Source: Candidatus Eisenbergiella merdipullorum
Lineage (GTDB): Bacteria > Bacillota > Clostridia > Lachnospirales > Lachnospiraceae
Reading direction: 5' to 3'
Length of the DNA stretch: 42,006 nt
Assembly (NCBI GenBank): GCA_019118445.1
Contig: DWYY01000066.1
Span: 1-42,006 of the forward strand
In this document: piece after piece, positions 1-7,094 of the stretch
Layout of the letters: each line of letters opens with the position of its first letter
How positions within the stretch are numbered: position 1 is the stretch's first letter
Notes under the pieces: model-generated
What the model saw: the letters and a program-made list of their open reading frames with translations, nothing else
Database searches by the model: none
Told to the model about the DNA's origin: nothing
Made by a program: the position numbers and the translations under genes

Positions 1-1
1 C

Positions 2-67
2 GTTGATTTCTCCTGGAATGTTTCTGCAAAGAAATATCAGGAGATGTACGACTGGCTGATCGGTTAA
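2..67 (+). CDS. glgA: Glycogen synthase, C-terminal end (partial)
   Basis: Only the last 21 codons are inside the window, ending in TAA at 65-67. The visible peptide contains the DFSW...SAKKYQEMYDWL pattern that closes bacterial ADP-glucose glycogen synthases, where a Trp and a SAxxY helix form the C-terminal helix packing back on the N-terminal Rossmann domain. The enzyme would extend alpha-1,4-glucan chains from ADP-glucose in the cytoplasm. A rho-independent terminator lies 80 bases downstream, consistent with the end of a glg transcript. The call rests on a short stretch, so another GT5-type glycosyltransferase is possible. Confidence 0.6.
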   Translation, partial: VDFSWNVSAKKYQEMYDWLIG

Positions 68-144
68 AAAGCTTCAGCGTCCGGCAGAGAATTGGAAACA
101 GAATGTTCTGCGGCGCTGGAGGATATGTGGCATATGTGGAATAC

Positions 145-183
145 AAAAACATCCGGCATTGAAAAGGGGGCCGGGTGTTTTTT
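145..183 (+). terminator. Rho-independent terminator after glgA
   Basis: A stem of about 11 pairs, AAACATCCGGC with GCCGGGTGTTT (one G-T pair), closes a 12-base loop and runs into T6. It is well placed to end the transcript of the upstream partial gene. Confidence 0.8.
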
Positions 184-522
184 AGCAAAAGGAACGGCAA
201 CGTCACAGAGTGATGTTGATCTTGTAACAACTACAGGAATCGAAGAAGATTTTAGGAATCAAACTTCAGGAACAGAGATTTTGCTGTATGAGGATTCAAA
301 TCTGGATCATCAATCGGCATGGGAGACGATTCAGGAAGATTTGCCACAGCCAAGGGAGAATATAAAAAAGCTCCTGGAAGCAGCGGATAAAAAAGAACAG
401 GATAATTTATAGTCTTATATTCTTGTTCAGGTTCGGAAAATCGTACAAGTATAAACAGAAGAAAGACAGAACATAATAGTATGGACTCTGACTTCATCAT
501 TCCAGGAAAGGAGTGGCGGAAC
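184..522. other. Intergenic stretch, no convincing gene
   Basis: This stretch holds open reading in one plus frame, but that frame runs through the terminator at 145-183 and starts at a TTG without a ribosome binding site. I see no recognisable RNA gene. It must hold the promoter of the lipoprotein gene at 523, but no good -35/-10 pair stands out. Confidence 0.5.
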
Positions 523-1332
523 ATGGGAAAAGGATGGAAAGCGGCGGCAGTCTGCGCAGCGTTTTTGCTGTCACTGCCGACAGGCTGCGGAGCGGCGGAG
601 GAGCTGACTGCGACGGATACGGAAACAGCGGAAAATGCAGCTTCGGAAGAGGAAACGGCAGGGGAAAGCCTGAAAGCCGGGGCATATACGTATCATCTGG
701 AAACGGAAGAAATGGCCTGGAATACGTCCGATGGAGAAGCGGCGCTGACGGTGACCCTGGAATATCCGGTCTTTGAAGGAAACACAGAGGCGGAGGAAGC
801 CATCAATACCTTTTACCGGAGCTGGGCTGCGGATAAATTGGAATCCTATGAGGCAGGGCCTGACTCCCTGGCGGAACAGGCATTGGAATTCGGAGAGTCA
901 GAGGTGTCGGCGGGCGCAGCGCCCTGGGCAGATGATTATTCGGTGGCGGTGGTGACAGCCGTGCAGGGAGTGATTTCCGTCCGGCAGGATAATTATCTTT
1001 TTACGGGCGGCGCCCATGGGATGCCGGGACGGGAAGATCATATTTTCAGCGAAACGGACGGGAGCGAGGTGACGCTGGCGAGCCTTCTTCCCATCTCAGA
1101 GGAGGAAGCGAATGACCTGGCAAGAAATGCGTTTCTTTCCCGGATCGAGGAGCATCCGGAGGACGGCTATTTTGAGGATGCGGCGGAAACGATCCGCGCG
1201 AAAACGGATTTCCTCAGCCAGAGCTACCTGACGCAGGAGGGCGTGGTCTTTTATGCGCAGCCCTACGAAATCGGCCCCTATGCGGCGGGGTATATTGAGG
1301 TGACCGTGCCCTGGGAAGAGCTGGGGTTGTAA
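523..1332 (+). CDS. RsiV-like DUF3298/DUF4163 lipoprotein
   Basis: A 269-residue predicted exported lipoprotein. Residues 1-24 form a signal peptide (MGKGWK, then a hydrophobic run) ending at LPTGC, a lipobox-like site. An acidic, Thr/Glu-rich linker follows, then a folded region from about residue 50. That region has the features of the DUF4163-DUF3298 pair found in anti-sigma factor RsiV and deacetylase PdaC: a hydrophobic beta pattern, the diagnostic GGAHG motif at about residue 167, and the following E-TDGSEVTLASLL segment. The ATG at 523 is preceded by GGAAAGGAG at a good distance, while an upstream in-frame ATG at 481 has none. It probably sits on the outer face of the membrane. RsiV relatives bind lysozyme, but ligand binding here is unknown. 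Confidence 0.8.
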   Translation: MGKGWKAAAVCAAFLLSLPTGCGAAEELTATDTETAENAASEEETAGESLKAGAYTYHLETEEMAWNTSDGEAALTVTLEYPVFEGNTEAEEAINTFYRSWAADKLESYEAGPDSLAEQALEFGESEVSAGAAPWADDYSVAVVTAVQGVISVRQDNYLFTGGAHGMPGREDHIFSETDGSEVTLASLLPISEEEANDLARNAFLSRIEEHPEDGYFEDAAETIRAKTDFLSQSYLTQEGVVFYAQPYEIGPYAAGYIEVTVPWEELGL

Positions 1333-1423
1333 GCCTGCACACTATGAACAGAGGACTTTTTTGGCGTGGGATTTTCCTCCTGCAGCGTCCCGCACCCCGC
1401 CTTTTGATCAAGAAAAACCTTCC

Positions 1424-1454
1424 TGCATATTTCCATACTTCACAGAACACAATA
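1424..1454 (+). promoter_or_regulatory. Possible sigma-G type (forespore) promoter
   Basis: TGCATA at 1424-1429 and CACAATA at 1448-1454 are 18 bases apart. They resemble the Bacillus sigma-G consensus (TGAATA, 18 bases, CATACTA). The site lies just upstream of two small spore-coat-like genes. This is a consensus match by eye and is inference only. Confidence 0.35.
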
Positions 1455-1486
1455 AAGGTGTAAACCAAAGAAATGGAGGTATGGAA

Positions 1487-1672
1487 ATGGCGAATATATC
1501 AGAACTTGACCTGCAGAATCTGCGCCACCTGATCGGCGGCTGCGACACGACCCACTGTAAAATGAAGGAATACGCTTCCTGGGCGGAGGATGAGAAGATC
1601 AGAGAGTTCTTCGAGCAGGGCGCGAAGTCCGCGATGGAGAATAAACAGCAGCTCATGAAATTTTTACAGTAA
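1487..1672 (+). CDS. Small helical protein, spore-coat associated (61 aa)
   Basis: A 61-residue, mostly helical protein starting MANISELDLQNLRHLIGG with two Cys (positions 19 and 24) in GGCDTTHCKMKEYA and ending in a helix with QQLMKFLQ. The start is chosen because GGAGG lies seven bases before this ATG; an in-frame ATG two codons earlier is too close to it. It sits 29 bases ahead of a CotF-like gene, and in Clostridia such tandem small genes encode the two parts of a ferritin-like spore coat protein. I infer that role from the neighbour and the helical pattern. It was not recognised directly. Confidence 0.65.
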   Translation: MANISELDLQNLRHLIGGCDTTHCKMKEYASWAEDEKIREFFEQGAKSAMENKQQLMKFLQ

Positions 1673-1701
1673 GGCCGGACGGCGGAAAGGATGTGTGAAG
1701 A

Positions 1702-1959
1702 ATGTTGCAGGAAAAAACGATGGTAGCGGATGCGCTTGCAGGGATCAATGGAGAATTGACCAGATATGGCGAAATGATCGCCCAGACGGAAAACAAGGAA
1801 CTGAAAACCACGCTGAAACAGATCCGGAACCAGACGGAGCAGTCCCAGGAGCAGCTTTATCAGCTCGCCCGGGAAAAATCCTATTACGTGCCCGCGCAGA
1901 AAGCCACCCCTGAGGAGATTTCCCATGTGAGAGGGCTTTTTACCTCAGCGACGCTTTAA
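1702..1959 (+). CDS. CotF-like spore coat protein (85 aa)
   Basis: An 85-residue protein of the coat F family. Residues 1-22 (MLQEKTMVADALAGINGELT) form the first helix, 23-58 contain the ETxNxxLKxTLxQIRNQ-E repeat-like helix, and the tail has the Y-VPAQKATPEEI motif seen after the helices in these coat proteins. CotF-type proteins have a ferritin-like helical fold and are built into the spore coat late in sporulation. It follows the 61-residue gene and is probably co-transcribed with it. AAAGGA lies about 12 bases ahead of the ATG, so translation initiation looks moderate. Confidence 0.78.
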   Translation: MLQEKTMVADALAGINGELTRYGEMIAQTENKELKTTLKQIRNQTEQSQEQLYQLAREKSYYVPAQKATPEEISHVRGLFTSATL

Positions 1960-2033
1960 CGGTCTTTGTAAAAAAGATTCCGGCTGATATGCCGGCGCGT
2001 CCGGCAGGCAGCGTTTGATCCAAAGAGGCAGAG

Positions 2034-2075
2034 GGGCGTCCCAAAAGTCATAAAAAGACTTGAGGGATGCCCTTT
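2034..2075 (+). terminator. Hairpin terminator after the coat genes
   Basis: GGGCGTCCC (2034-2042) pairs with GGGATGCCC (2064-2072) through one G-T pair. AAGTC/GACTT continues the stem inside, and TTT follows. A promoter-like TTGAGG-17-TACAAT for degV (2060-2088) overlaps its right arm. Confidence 0.6.
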
Positions 2076-2167
2076 CGTATTATACAATGATATCACAGTG
2101 ATAAAGCCTGAGAGAGCTGCCGGGAACGTGATCCCGGGAGTATGATCTCGGGACGGGAGGTTGGAAA

Positions 2168-3019
2168 ATGGGAAAAATACAGATCGTAGCGGACAGCACC
2201 TGTGACCTGTCCGAAGCTCTCATACGAAAATATGATATCACCATTCTGCCGCTGAACATCGTGCTGGATATGAAAAGCTACAGCGATGGAGAGCAGATCA
2301 CGCCGGATAAGATCTATGCCTGGGCGGAAAAGATGCACAGGACGCCAAAAACGGCGGCAATAGCCTATGACAGGGCATTGGAAGCCGCGTCTGCTTTCCA
2401 GAAAAACGGAGATGAGATGATATTCCTGGGGATTTCAGAATCAATGTCCACGACCTGCAATGTGATGCGCATGGTAAAAGAGGAACTGGGGTACGAAGGA
2501 ATGTACGTCATCGATTCCCGGAATCTGTCCACAGGGATCGGACTGCAGGTCCTGCGTGCGGCAGAGCTGGCACAGCAGGGACTTGCCGCGCAGGAGATCG
2601 TGCGTAAGATTGAACGGGAAAGGGACCGTGTGAGGGCCAGCTTCGTGGTGGAACGTCTGGATTATCTTGCAATGGGCGGCCGTTGTTCTTCCGTCGTGGC
2701 GCTTTTGGGCGGTAAACTGAAGCTGAAGCCCAGGATCGAGGTGAGGGACGGAAAGATGGAAGCCGGGAAAAAGTACCGGGGAAACCAGGACAAGGTGATC
2801 ATGAAATATGTGCAGGATATGGAAGGACAGCTTCGCCAGGCGGACCCGCAGAGGGCTTTCATCACCCACTCGGGCTGTGATGAAAATGTGATCCGGTCCG
2901 TGGAGGATTATGTGCGTGGCCTTCATGTATTTGAGGAAATCCTCATTACGAGAGCGGGCGGAGTGATTTCCAGCCACTGCGGGCCTGGCACTCTGGGAGT
3001 GCTCTTCTATCAGAAATAA
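2168..3019 (+). CDS. DegV family fatty-acid-binding protein
   Basis: A 283-residue DegV/FakB-type protein. The N-terminal domain opens with IQIVADSTCDLS, the standard DegV start in which the Ser/Thr contacts the fatty-acid carboxylate. LPLNI and the DGEQITPDKIY segment follow. The second binding segment, FLGISESMSTTCNVM, is at about residues 80-95, and the C-terminal domain carries the YLAMGGRCSSVVALLGG and SSHCGPGTLGV motifs. Such proteins bind one fatty acid and can present it to the FakA kinase for phospholipid synthesis. No fakA is visible here. GGGAGG stands ahead of the ATG. The gene is monocistronic and its stop lies one base from the stop of the converging rqcH. Confidence 0.93.
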   Translation: MGKIQIVADSTCDLSEALIRKYDITILPLNIVLDMKSYSDGEQITPDKIYAWAEKMHRTPKTAAIAYDRALEAASAFQKNGDEMIFLGISESMSTTCNVMRMVKEELGYEGMYVIDSRNLSTGIGLQVLRAAELAQQGLAAQEIVRKIERERDRVRASFVVERLDYLAMGGRCSSVVALLGGKLKLKPRIEVRDGKMEAGKKYRGNQDKVIMKYVQDMEGQLRQADPQRAFITHSGCDENVIRSVEDYVRGLHVFEEILITRAGGVISSHCGPGTLGVLFYQK

Positions 3020-3020
3020 G

Positions 3021-4778
3021 TCATCCATCCACCTGCTTCAGCCCGCTGATATCCGGCTCTATCATCATGGAGTAGTTGGTGTAGTAGACCACAAAGCCGG
3101 GTTTTCCGCCAGCGGGCTTTTTCACGTTTTTCTTTTCCGTGTAATCCACCTCCACCTTTTCGTTCCCGCGGCCTTTTGAATAGTATGCTGCGAGCCTTGC
3201 CGCGTCCTCAAAGGTGGAGTCCGGGAGCTCACTGCCTTTGGACTTGACGATCACATGGGAGCCGGGAATGCCTTTGGCATGGAACCACCAGTCGCCTCCG
3301 GAGGCGAAGCGGAAGGTCAGTTCATCGTTCTGATAATTGTTTTTTCCCACATAGATATCATAGCCGTCGCTGTTTACATAGTGAAATGGAACGCTGGTGA
3401 TCTTCGCTTTTTTGGCGCGGCTGCCGCCTTTTCTGCGGATGTAGCCGCTTTCGATCAGTTCTTCCCGGATCTGTACCAGGTCTTCCTCCTTCTGTGCGAT
3501 GTCCAGGGAAGCGCTGATGGATTCCAGATGGTCCACTTCCGCCTTTGTCTCAAGGGTGAGCTGGGATAACGCTTCCCAGGTACGTTTCAGCTTATTATAT
3601 TTTTCAAAATATTTCTTCGCATTTTCCCCTGCGTTGAGGGTCGGATCCAGCGGGATGGTAATATCTTCTCCCGTATAATAGTTGGGGCACTTGAGGGATT
3701 TCACTCCAGGCTCGGCACTGTAGCCATAGGTATTTAAAAGCTCCCCGTATACCCGGTATTTGTCCCGTTTCTCCGTGTCGCGCATCTGTTTGATCTGCAG
3801 GTCATATTTCTTCACATTCCGCTCCAGCGCAGTGGAGACGATCCGCCGCAGGTCGGAGGAACGCTGGCGTATCCTGGTGACCGTATTTTTTTCCGCATAA
3901 TAGTCCTCCAGCAGAGCGGAGATGGAGGAGTAGTCCTTTCTCTGTGCGGCCGGATAGGAGGTCAGGGTCAGTGCGGCGTACTCTGCGGGAACGGGAGGTT
4001 TTTTCGTGCCTTCATAAACAATGCAGGGAGAAAAGCGCTCCTTGCGCACATCCTCCATCATCCCTGAAAAAGCTTCCCAGAGCGCCTGCCTGCCGTTTTC
4101 ATTAAACGCCGCAGTGGACAGGTCCGCGTCCCCGCCCGCCCGGAAACAGATCTCGTGCGCGATGGCGGGAGACAGGCCGGTAAAGGAGGTATAGAGCGCT
4201 TTGAAGCAGGGCTGGGCCCCGGCAAAAACGCGGTCCACGAACATTTCCCGGTCCGCCGCCAGCGGATCAGCCTTGTCCTGCGTGTGGGGAATGAAGTAAT
4301 CCTTGCCGGGAAGCACCTCGCGCACGGAACTGACCATGCCGGAAATATGCTTGATGCTGTCGATGATCACATCGTTTTCGTCGCAGAAAATGATGTTGCT
4401 GTGTTTCCCCATCAGCTCCACAATGAGCTGTTTGGTGCGCAGGTCCCCCATTTCATCCAGATGCTCGATCCTGAAATCCAGGATACGCTCCAGTCCCGGC
4501 TGGGTGATGGAGAGGATCCGGCCGTTCTGGATGTGCTTGCGCAGAAGCATGCAGAAATTCGGCGCCGTCATGGGGCTCGTCTTGCTTTTGGAGGTGAGGA
4601 ACACGAGCGGAAGGGAAGCCGAAGCGGACAGGGTGAGCCTGTACTGGCTGCTGTTGTTTTTTATGGTAAGGAGCAGCTCATCCGGTTCGGGCTGGGCGAT
4701 CTTGTAAACGCGTCCGCCTGTGAGAGTATCGGCGAGTTCCTTTCGGACTGCTGCGACCGTAATGCCGTCAAATGCCAT
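3021..4778 (-). CDS. rqcH: Rqc2 homolog RqcH (NFACT family)
   Basis: A 585-residue NFACT protein, the usual length. It holds an NFACT-N domain (1 to about 270), a helix-hairpin-helix/coiled-coil middle (about 285-445, rich in KxxE and R-rich helices) and an NFACT-R domain with DWWFHAKGIPGSHVIVKSKG near residue 490-510. RqcH binds stalled 50S subunits carrying peptidyl-tRNA and recruits tRNA-Ala to add alanine tails that mark the chain for degradation. Where the conserved DR pair of Bacillus RqcH falls (residues 97-98) this protein reads ER. The start at MAFDGITV has AAAGGA upstream. It lies alone on the minus strand, tail to tail with degV. Confidence 0.95.
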   Translation of the reverse strand: MAFDGITVAAVRKELADTLTGGRVYKIAQPEPDELLLTIKNNSSQYRLTLSASASLPLVFLTSKSKTSPMTAPNFCMLLRKHIQNGRILSITQPGLERILDFRIEHLDEMGDLRTKQLIVELMGKHSNIIFCDENDVIIDSIKHISGMVSSVREVLPGKDYFIPHTQDKADPLAADREMFVDRVFAGAQPCFKALYTSFTGLSPAIAHEICFRAGGDADLSTAAFNENGRQALWEAFSGMMEDVRKERFSPCIVYEGTKKPPVPAEYAALTLTSYPAAQRKDYSSISALLEDYYAEKNTVTRIRQRSSDLRRIVSTALERNVKKYDLQIKQMRDTEKRDKYRVYGELLNTYGYSAEPGVKSLKCPNYYTGEDITIPLDPTLNAGENAKKYFEKYNKLKRTWEALSQLTLETKAEVDHLESISASLDIAQKEEDLVQIREELIESGYIRRKGGSRAKKAKITSVPFHYVNSDGYDIYVGKNNYQNDELTFRFASGGDWWFHAKGIPGSHVIVKSKGSELPDSTFEDAARLAAYYSKGRGNEKVEVDYTEKKNVKKPAGGKPGFVVYYTNYSMMIEPDISGLKQVDG

Positions 4779-4851
4779 ATTGAATCATCCTTTCTGACTG
4801 TTTTGCAGTAATACCAGTATAACAGCATGGGAACGCGCGCACAAGTGAATC

Positions 4852-4880
4852 TTGACTGACTTTCGGTTCTGCTTTATAAT
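4852..4880 (+). promoter_or_regulatory. Sigma-A promoter of the yicC operon
   Basis: TTGACT (4852-4857), a 17-base spacer and a perfect TATAAT (4875-4880) stand 40 bases before the yicC start. It faces away from rqcH, whose start lies at 4778. Confidence 0.85.
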
Positions 4881-4919
4881 AAAATGAATTATGGGAATTT
4901 ACGAGCCGGAGGAGCGCAG

Positions 4920-5798
4920 ATGATAAAAAGCATGACAGGGTTCGGCCGCTGCGAGGTCGCGGAAGCTGAACGAAAGATTACCGTGGAGATCAAGTCCGTC
5001 AATCACCGTTATTTGGATGTGAGCATGAAGATGCCTAAGAAGCTGAATTTTTTTGAAGCTTCCATCCGCAGCCTCTTAAAGGAATACGTCCAGCGGGGTA
5101 AGGTGGACCTGTTCCTGTCCTACGAGGACTTCGCGGAAAGCGGGGGAACGGTCAAGTATAACCGGGAGATCGCGGCGGAATATCTGATGTACCTCAGACA
5201 GATGGCGGAGGAGTTTTCCCTGGAAAATGATATCAAAGCGTCAACCCTCGCCCGTTTCCCGGAGGTTTTTGCTATGGAGGAGGGAGACCTGGACGAGGAA
5301 GGTATCTGGAAGACGCTGGAAAAGGCTCTGAGAGGAGCTGCGGATGCGCTGAGCCGAACCCGCATCGCGGAAGGGGAAAACCTGAAGAAAGATCTGCTGG
5401 GAAAGCTGGACGGTATGATGGAGCATGTGGCCTTCATCGAGGCGCGCGCGCCGCAGATCATCGCCGAGTACAGGCAGAACCTGGAGACGAAGGTGAAGGA
5501 GCTTCTGGCTGACGCCCAGGTGGATGAGAACCGGCTTCTGATGGAAACCACCATCTTTGCGGATAAGGTCTGCGTGGACGAGGAGCTGGTACGTTTACGC
5601 AGTCACATTGAGACGACCAGGATCACGCTCCTGGAAGGCGGAAGCGTGGGGCGGAAGCTGGATTTTATCGCGCAGGAGATGAACCGGGAAGCCAATACGA
5701 TCCTGTCCAAGGCCTGCGATCTGGAAACCTCAAACCATGCGATCGAGCTGAAAACCGAGATCGAGAAGGTGCGGGAACAGATCCAGAACATTGAATGA
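4920..5798 (+). CDS. YicC family endoribonuclease
   Basis: A 292-residue YicC/DUF1732 protein. It begins MIKSMTGFGR, the hallmark of the family, continues with the YicC-N domain (VEIKSVNHRYLDVSMKMP, about residues 20-40) and ends with the C-terminal domain containing GRKLDFIAQEMNREANTILSKA and the final IELKTEIEKVREQIQNIE. YicC proteins are hexameric RNases; the E. coli member promotes decay of small RNAs. The ATG at 4920 follows GGAGGAGC; an earlier in-frame ATG at 4884 lies almost at the transcription start. It is the first gene of the yicC-remA-gmk-rpoZ order, but a very strong hairpin separates it from remA. Confidence 0.93.
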   Translation: MIKSMTGFGRCEVAEAERKITVEIKSVNHRYLDVSMKMPKKLNFFEASIRSLLKEYVQRGKVDLFLSYEDFAESGGTVKYNREIAAEYLMYLRQMAEEFSLENDIKASTLARFPEVFAMEEGDLDEEGIWKTLEKALRGAADALSRTRIAEGENLKKDLLGKLDGMMEHVAFIEARAPQIIAEYRQNLETKVKELLADAQVDENRLLMETTIFADKVCVDEELVRLRSHIETTRITLLEGGSVGRKLDFIAQEMNREANTILSKACDLETSNHAIELKTEIEKVREQIQNIE

Positions 5799-5860
5799 AG
5801 TATGAGAAGATGTTCTAAGGCGGCAGAGGACGCCGCCTTAGAACATCTAAGTCTCATACT
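5799..5860 (+). other. Long near-perfect hairpin between yicC and remA
   Basis: The base after the yicC stop begins an inverted repeat. AGTATGAGA plus a 17-base arm (5799-5824) pairs with 5832-5848 perfectly, then, after a 3-base bulge (AAG), with TCTCATACT (5852-5860). This gives 26 base pairs around a 7-base loop. No T-run follows, so it is not a standard terminator. It lies 24 bases before the remA start, and could be an RNase III-type processing or mRNA-stability element, or a small palindromic insertion. Confidence 0.85.
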
Positions 5861-5883
5861 GAGATGTATAAAATGGAGGTTTT

Positions 5884-6144
5884 ATGAATCAGTTTATCCA
5901 CGTAGGCTTTGGAAATATTGTGAATACGGATAAGGTGATCGCGGTTGTCAGCCCCGATTCCGCACCGGTAAAGCGGATGGTGCAGACGGCGAAGGAGAGT
6001 GGGACCGCGGTGGACGCCACTCAGGGGCGCAAGACCAAAGCGGTGCTGGTGATGGAAAACGGGCAGCTTGTGCTTTCCGCCCTCCTGCCGGAAACCATCG
6101 CAAACAGGGCGCAGCCCGGACGGGAGGAAATGGATGAAGCGTAA
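5884..6144 (+). CDS. remA: Extracellular matrix regulator RemA (DUF370)
   Basis: An 86-residue RemA protein with the family's fixed features: INVGFGN-like start (FIHVGFGNIVNTDKVIAVVSPDSAP), the conserved KR, a stretch ATQGRKTKAVLVMENGQLVLSA and the closing LLPETIANR. In Bacillus RemA is a ring-forming DNA-binding activator of matrix operons and osmoprotection genes, and a LytTR-like fold binds DNA. TGGAGG lies just upstream. The last codons overlap the gmk start (6134), so the two are translationally coupled. Confidence 0.93.
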   Translation: MNQFIHVGFGNIVNTDKVIAVVSPDSAPVKRMVQTAKESGTAVDATQGRKTKAVLVMENGQLVLSALLPETIANRAQPGREEMDEA

Positions 6145-6766
6145 GGGAATTCTGATCGTGGTGTCCGGATTTTCCGGAGCGGGGAAGGGGACCCTCATGA
6201 AGGAGCTCCTGAAGCGGTATGACAATTATGCGCTGTCGGTTTCCATGACGACCAGGGAGCCGAGGCCGGGCGAAGTGGATGGGGAGTCATATTTTTTTGT
6301 GGACCGGGAAGCCTTTGAACGGACCATCAGGCAGGACGGCCTGATCGAATATGCTGCCTACTGCGGCAATTATTACGGGACGCCGCGGGAATACGTGGAA
6401 AAATGCCTGGCGGACGGCAAAGACGTGATCCTGGAGATCGAGATCCAGGGAGCCCTAAAGGTGAAGGAAAAATTCCCGGAGACCTTGCTTTTGTTTGTCA
6501 TGCCGCCGAGTGCCGCCGAGCTGAAGCGGCGTTTGGAAGGCAGGGGAACGGAAACGTCCGAGGTGATCCGGAAGCGTCTTGTACGCGCCGCTGAAGAAGC
6601 GGAGGGCATCGAGCAGTATGAATATCTGATCGTTAACGACGACCTGGATGAGTGCGTGCGGGAAATGAATGACATCATCAACGCGGCGCGCCGCAGTCCG
6701 GTCAGGAACAGGCGTCTGATCGCCGATATGCGTTCGGAACTGGACGCGATAGTGAAAGGAGAATAA
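6134..6766 (+). CDS. gmk: Guanylate kinase
   Basis: A 210-residue guanylate kinase converting GMP and ATP to GDP and ADP. The P-loop GFSGAGKGT is at residues 12-20, the GMP-binding SMTTREPRPGEVDGESYFFV at about 38-57, YGTPREYVEK at about 80-90 and the lid GRGTETSEVIRKRL near 135-150. The ATG at 6134 lies inside the remA end and is served by GGGAGG (6122-6127). Longer in-frame readings would start inside remA. It is followed after two bases by rpoZ, which shares the transcript, a standard Firmicutes arrangement. Confidence 0.96.
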   Translation: MKRKGILIVVSGFSGAGKGTLMKELLKRYDNYALSVSMTTREPRPGEVDGESYFFVDREAFERTIRQDGLIEYAAYCGNYYGTPREYVEKCLADGKDVILEIEIQGALKVKEKFPETLLLFVMPPSAAELKRRLEGRGTETSEVIRKRLVRAAEEAEGIEQYEYLIVNDDLDECVREMNDIINAARRSPVRNRRLIADMRSELDAIVKGE

Positions 6767-6768
6767 AT

Positions 6769-7032
6769 ATGTTACATCCCTCTTACAGTGATCTGATGAA
6801 AGTGGTCAACAGCAATGCGAAGGAAGGAGAAGAAAAGATCGTCAGCAGCCGGTATTCCATTGTGATGGCAACGGCGAAGAGAGCCAGGCAGATCATCGCG
6901 GGAGACGAGCCGATGGTGGCCATGAAACCGGGCATGAAGCCTCTTTCTGCCGCCGTGGAGGAGCTGAATGAAGGAAAGGTCCGCATCCTGAGCGATGAAG
7001 AAGCTGCAGAAGAGCTTGGCGTGAAAGAATGA
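6769..7032 (+). CDS. rpoZ: RNA polymerase omega subunit
   Basis: An 87-residue omega subunit. It shows MLHPSYSDLM, the NSRYSIVMATAKRARQI-type motif (here SSRYSIVMATAKRARQIIAG, residues 26-45) and the KPLSAAVEELNEGKVRI helix that clamps the beta-prime C-terminus. It assists assembly of RNA polymerase. The ribosome binding site is the GGAG within the last gmk codons, two bases before its stop. A terminator follows, closing the yicC-remA-gmk-rpoZ unit. Confidence 0.94.
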   Translation: MLHPSYSDLMKVVNSNAKEGEEKIVSSRYSIVMATAKRARQIIAGDEPMVAMKPGMKPLSAAVEELNEGKVRILSDEEAAEELGVKE

Positions 7033-7051
7033 CGGGAAAGGAAAAGGAGAA

Positions 7052-7082
7052 AGAGAAATTGCTTCCCGCATTTCTCTTTTTT
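7052..7082 (+). terminator. Terminator after rpoZ
   Basis: AGAGAAAT (7052-7059) pairs with ATTTCTCT (7070-7077), with a 10-base loop and a run of six T's. It would end or attenuate transcription before rimO. Confidence 0.75.
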
Positions 7083-7094
7083 CAGTAAAAAGAT

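Noticed and set aside
92-412. Open frame of 106 codons after glgA
   Set aside because: It starts at TTG without a ribosome binding site and runs through a strong terminator; composition does not look coding.
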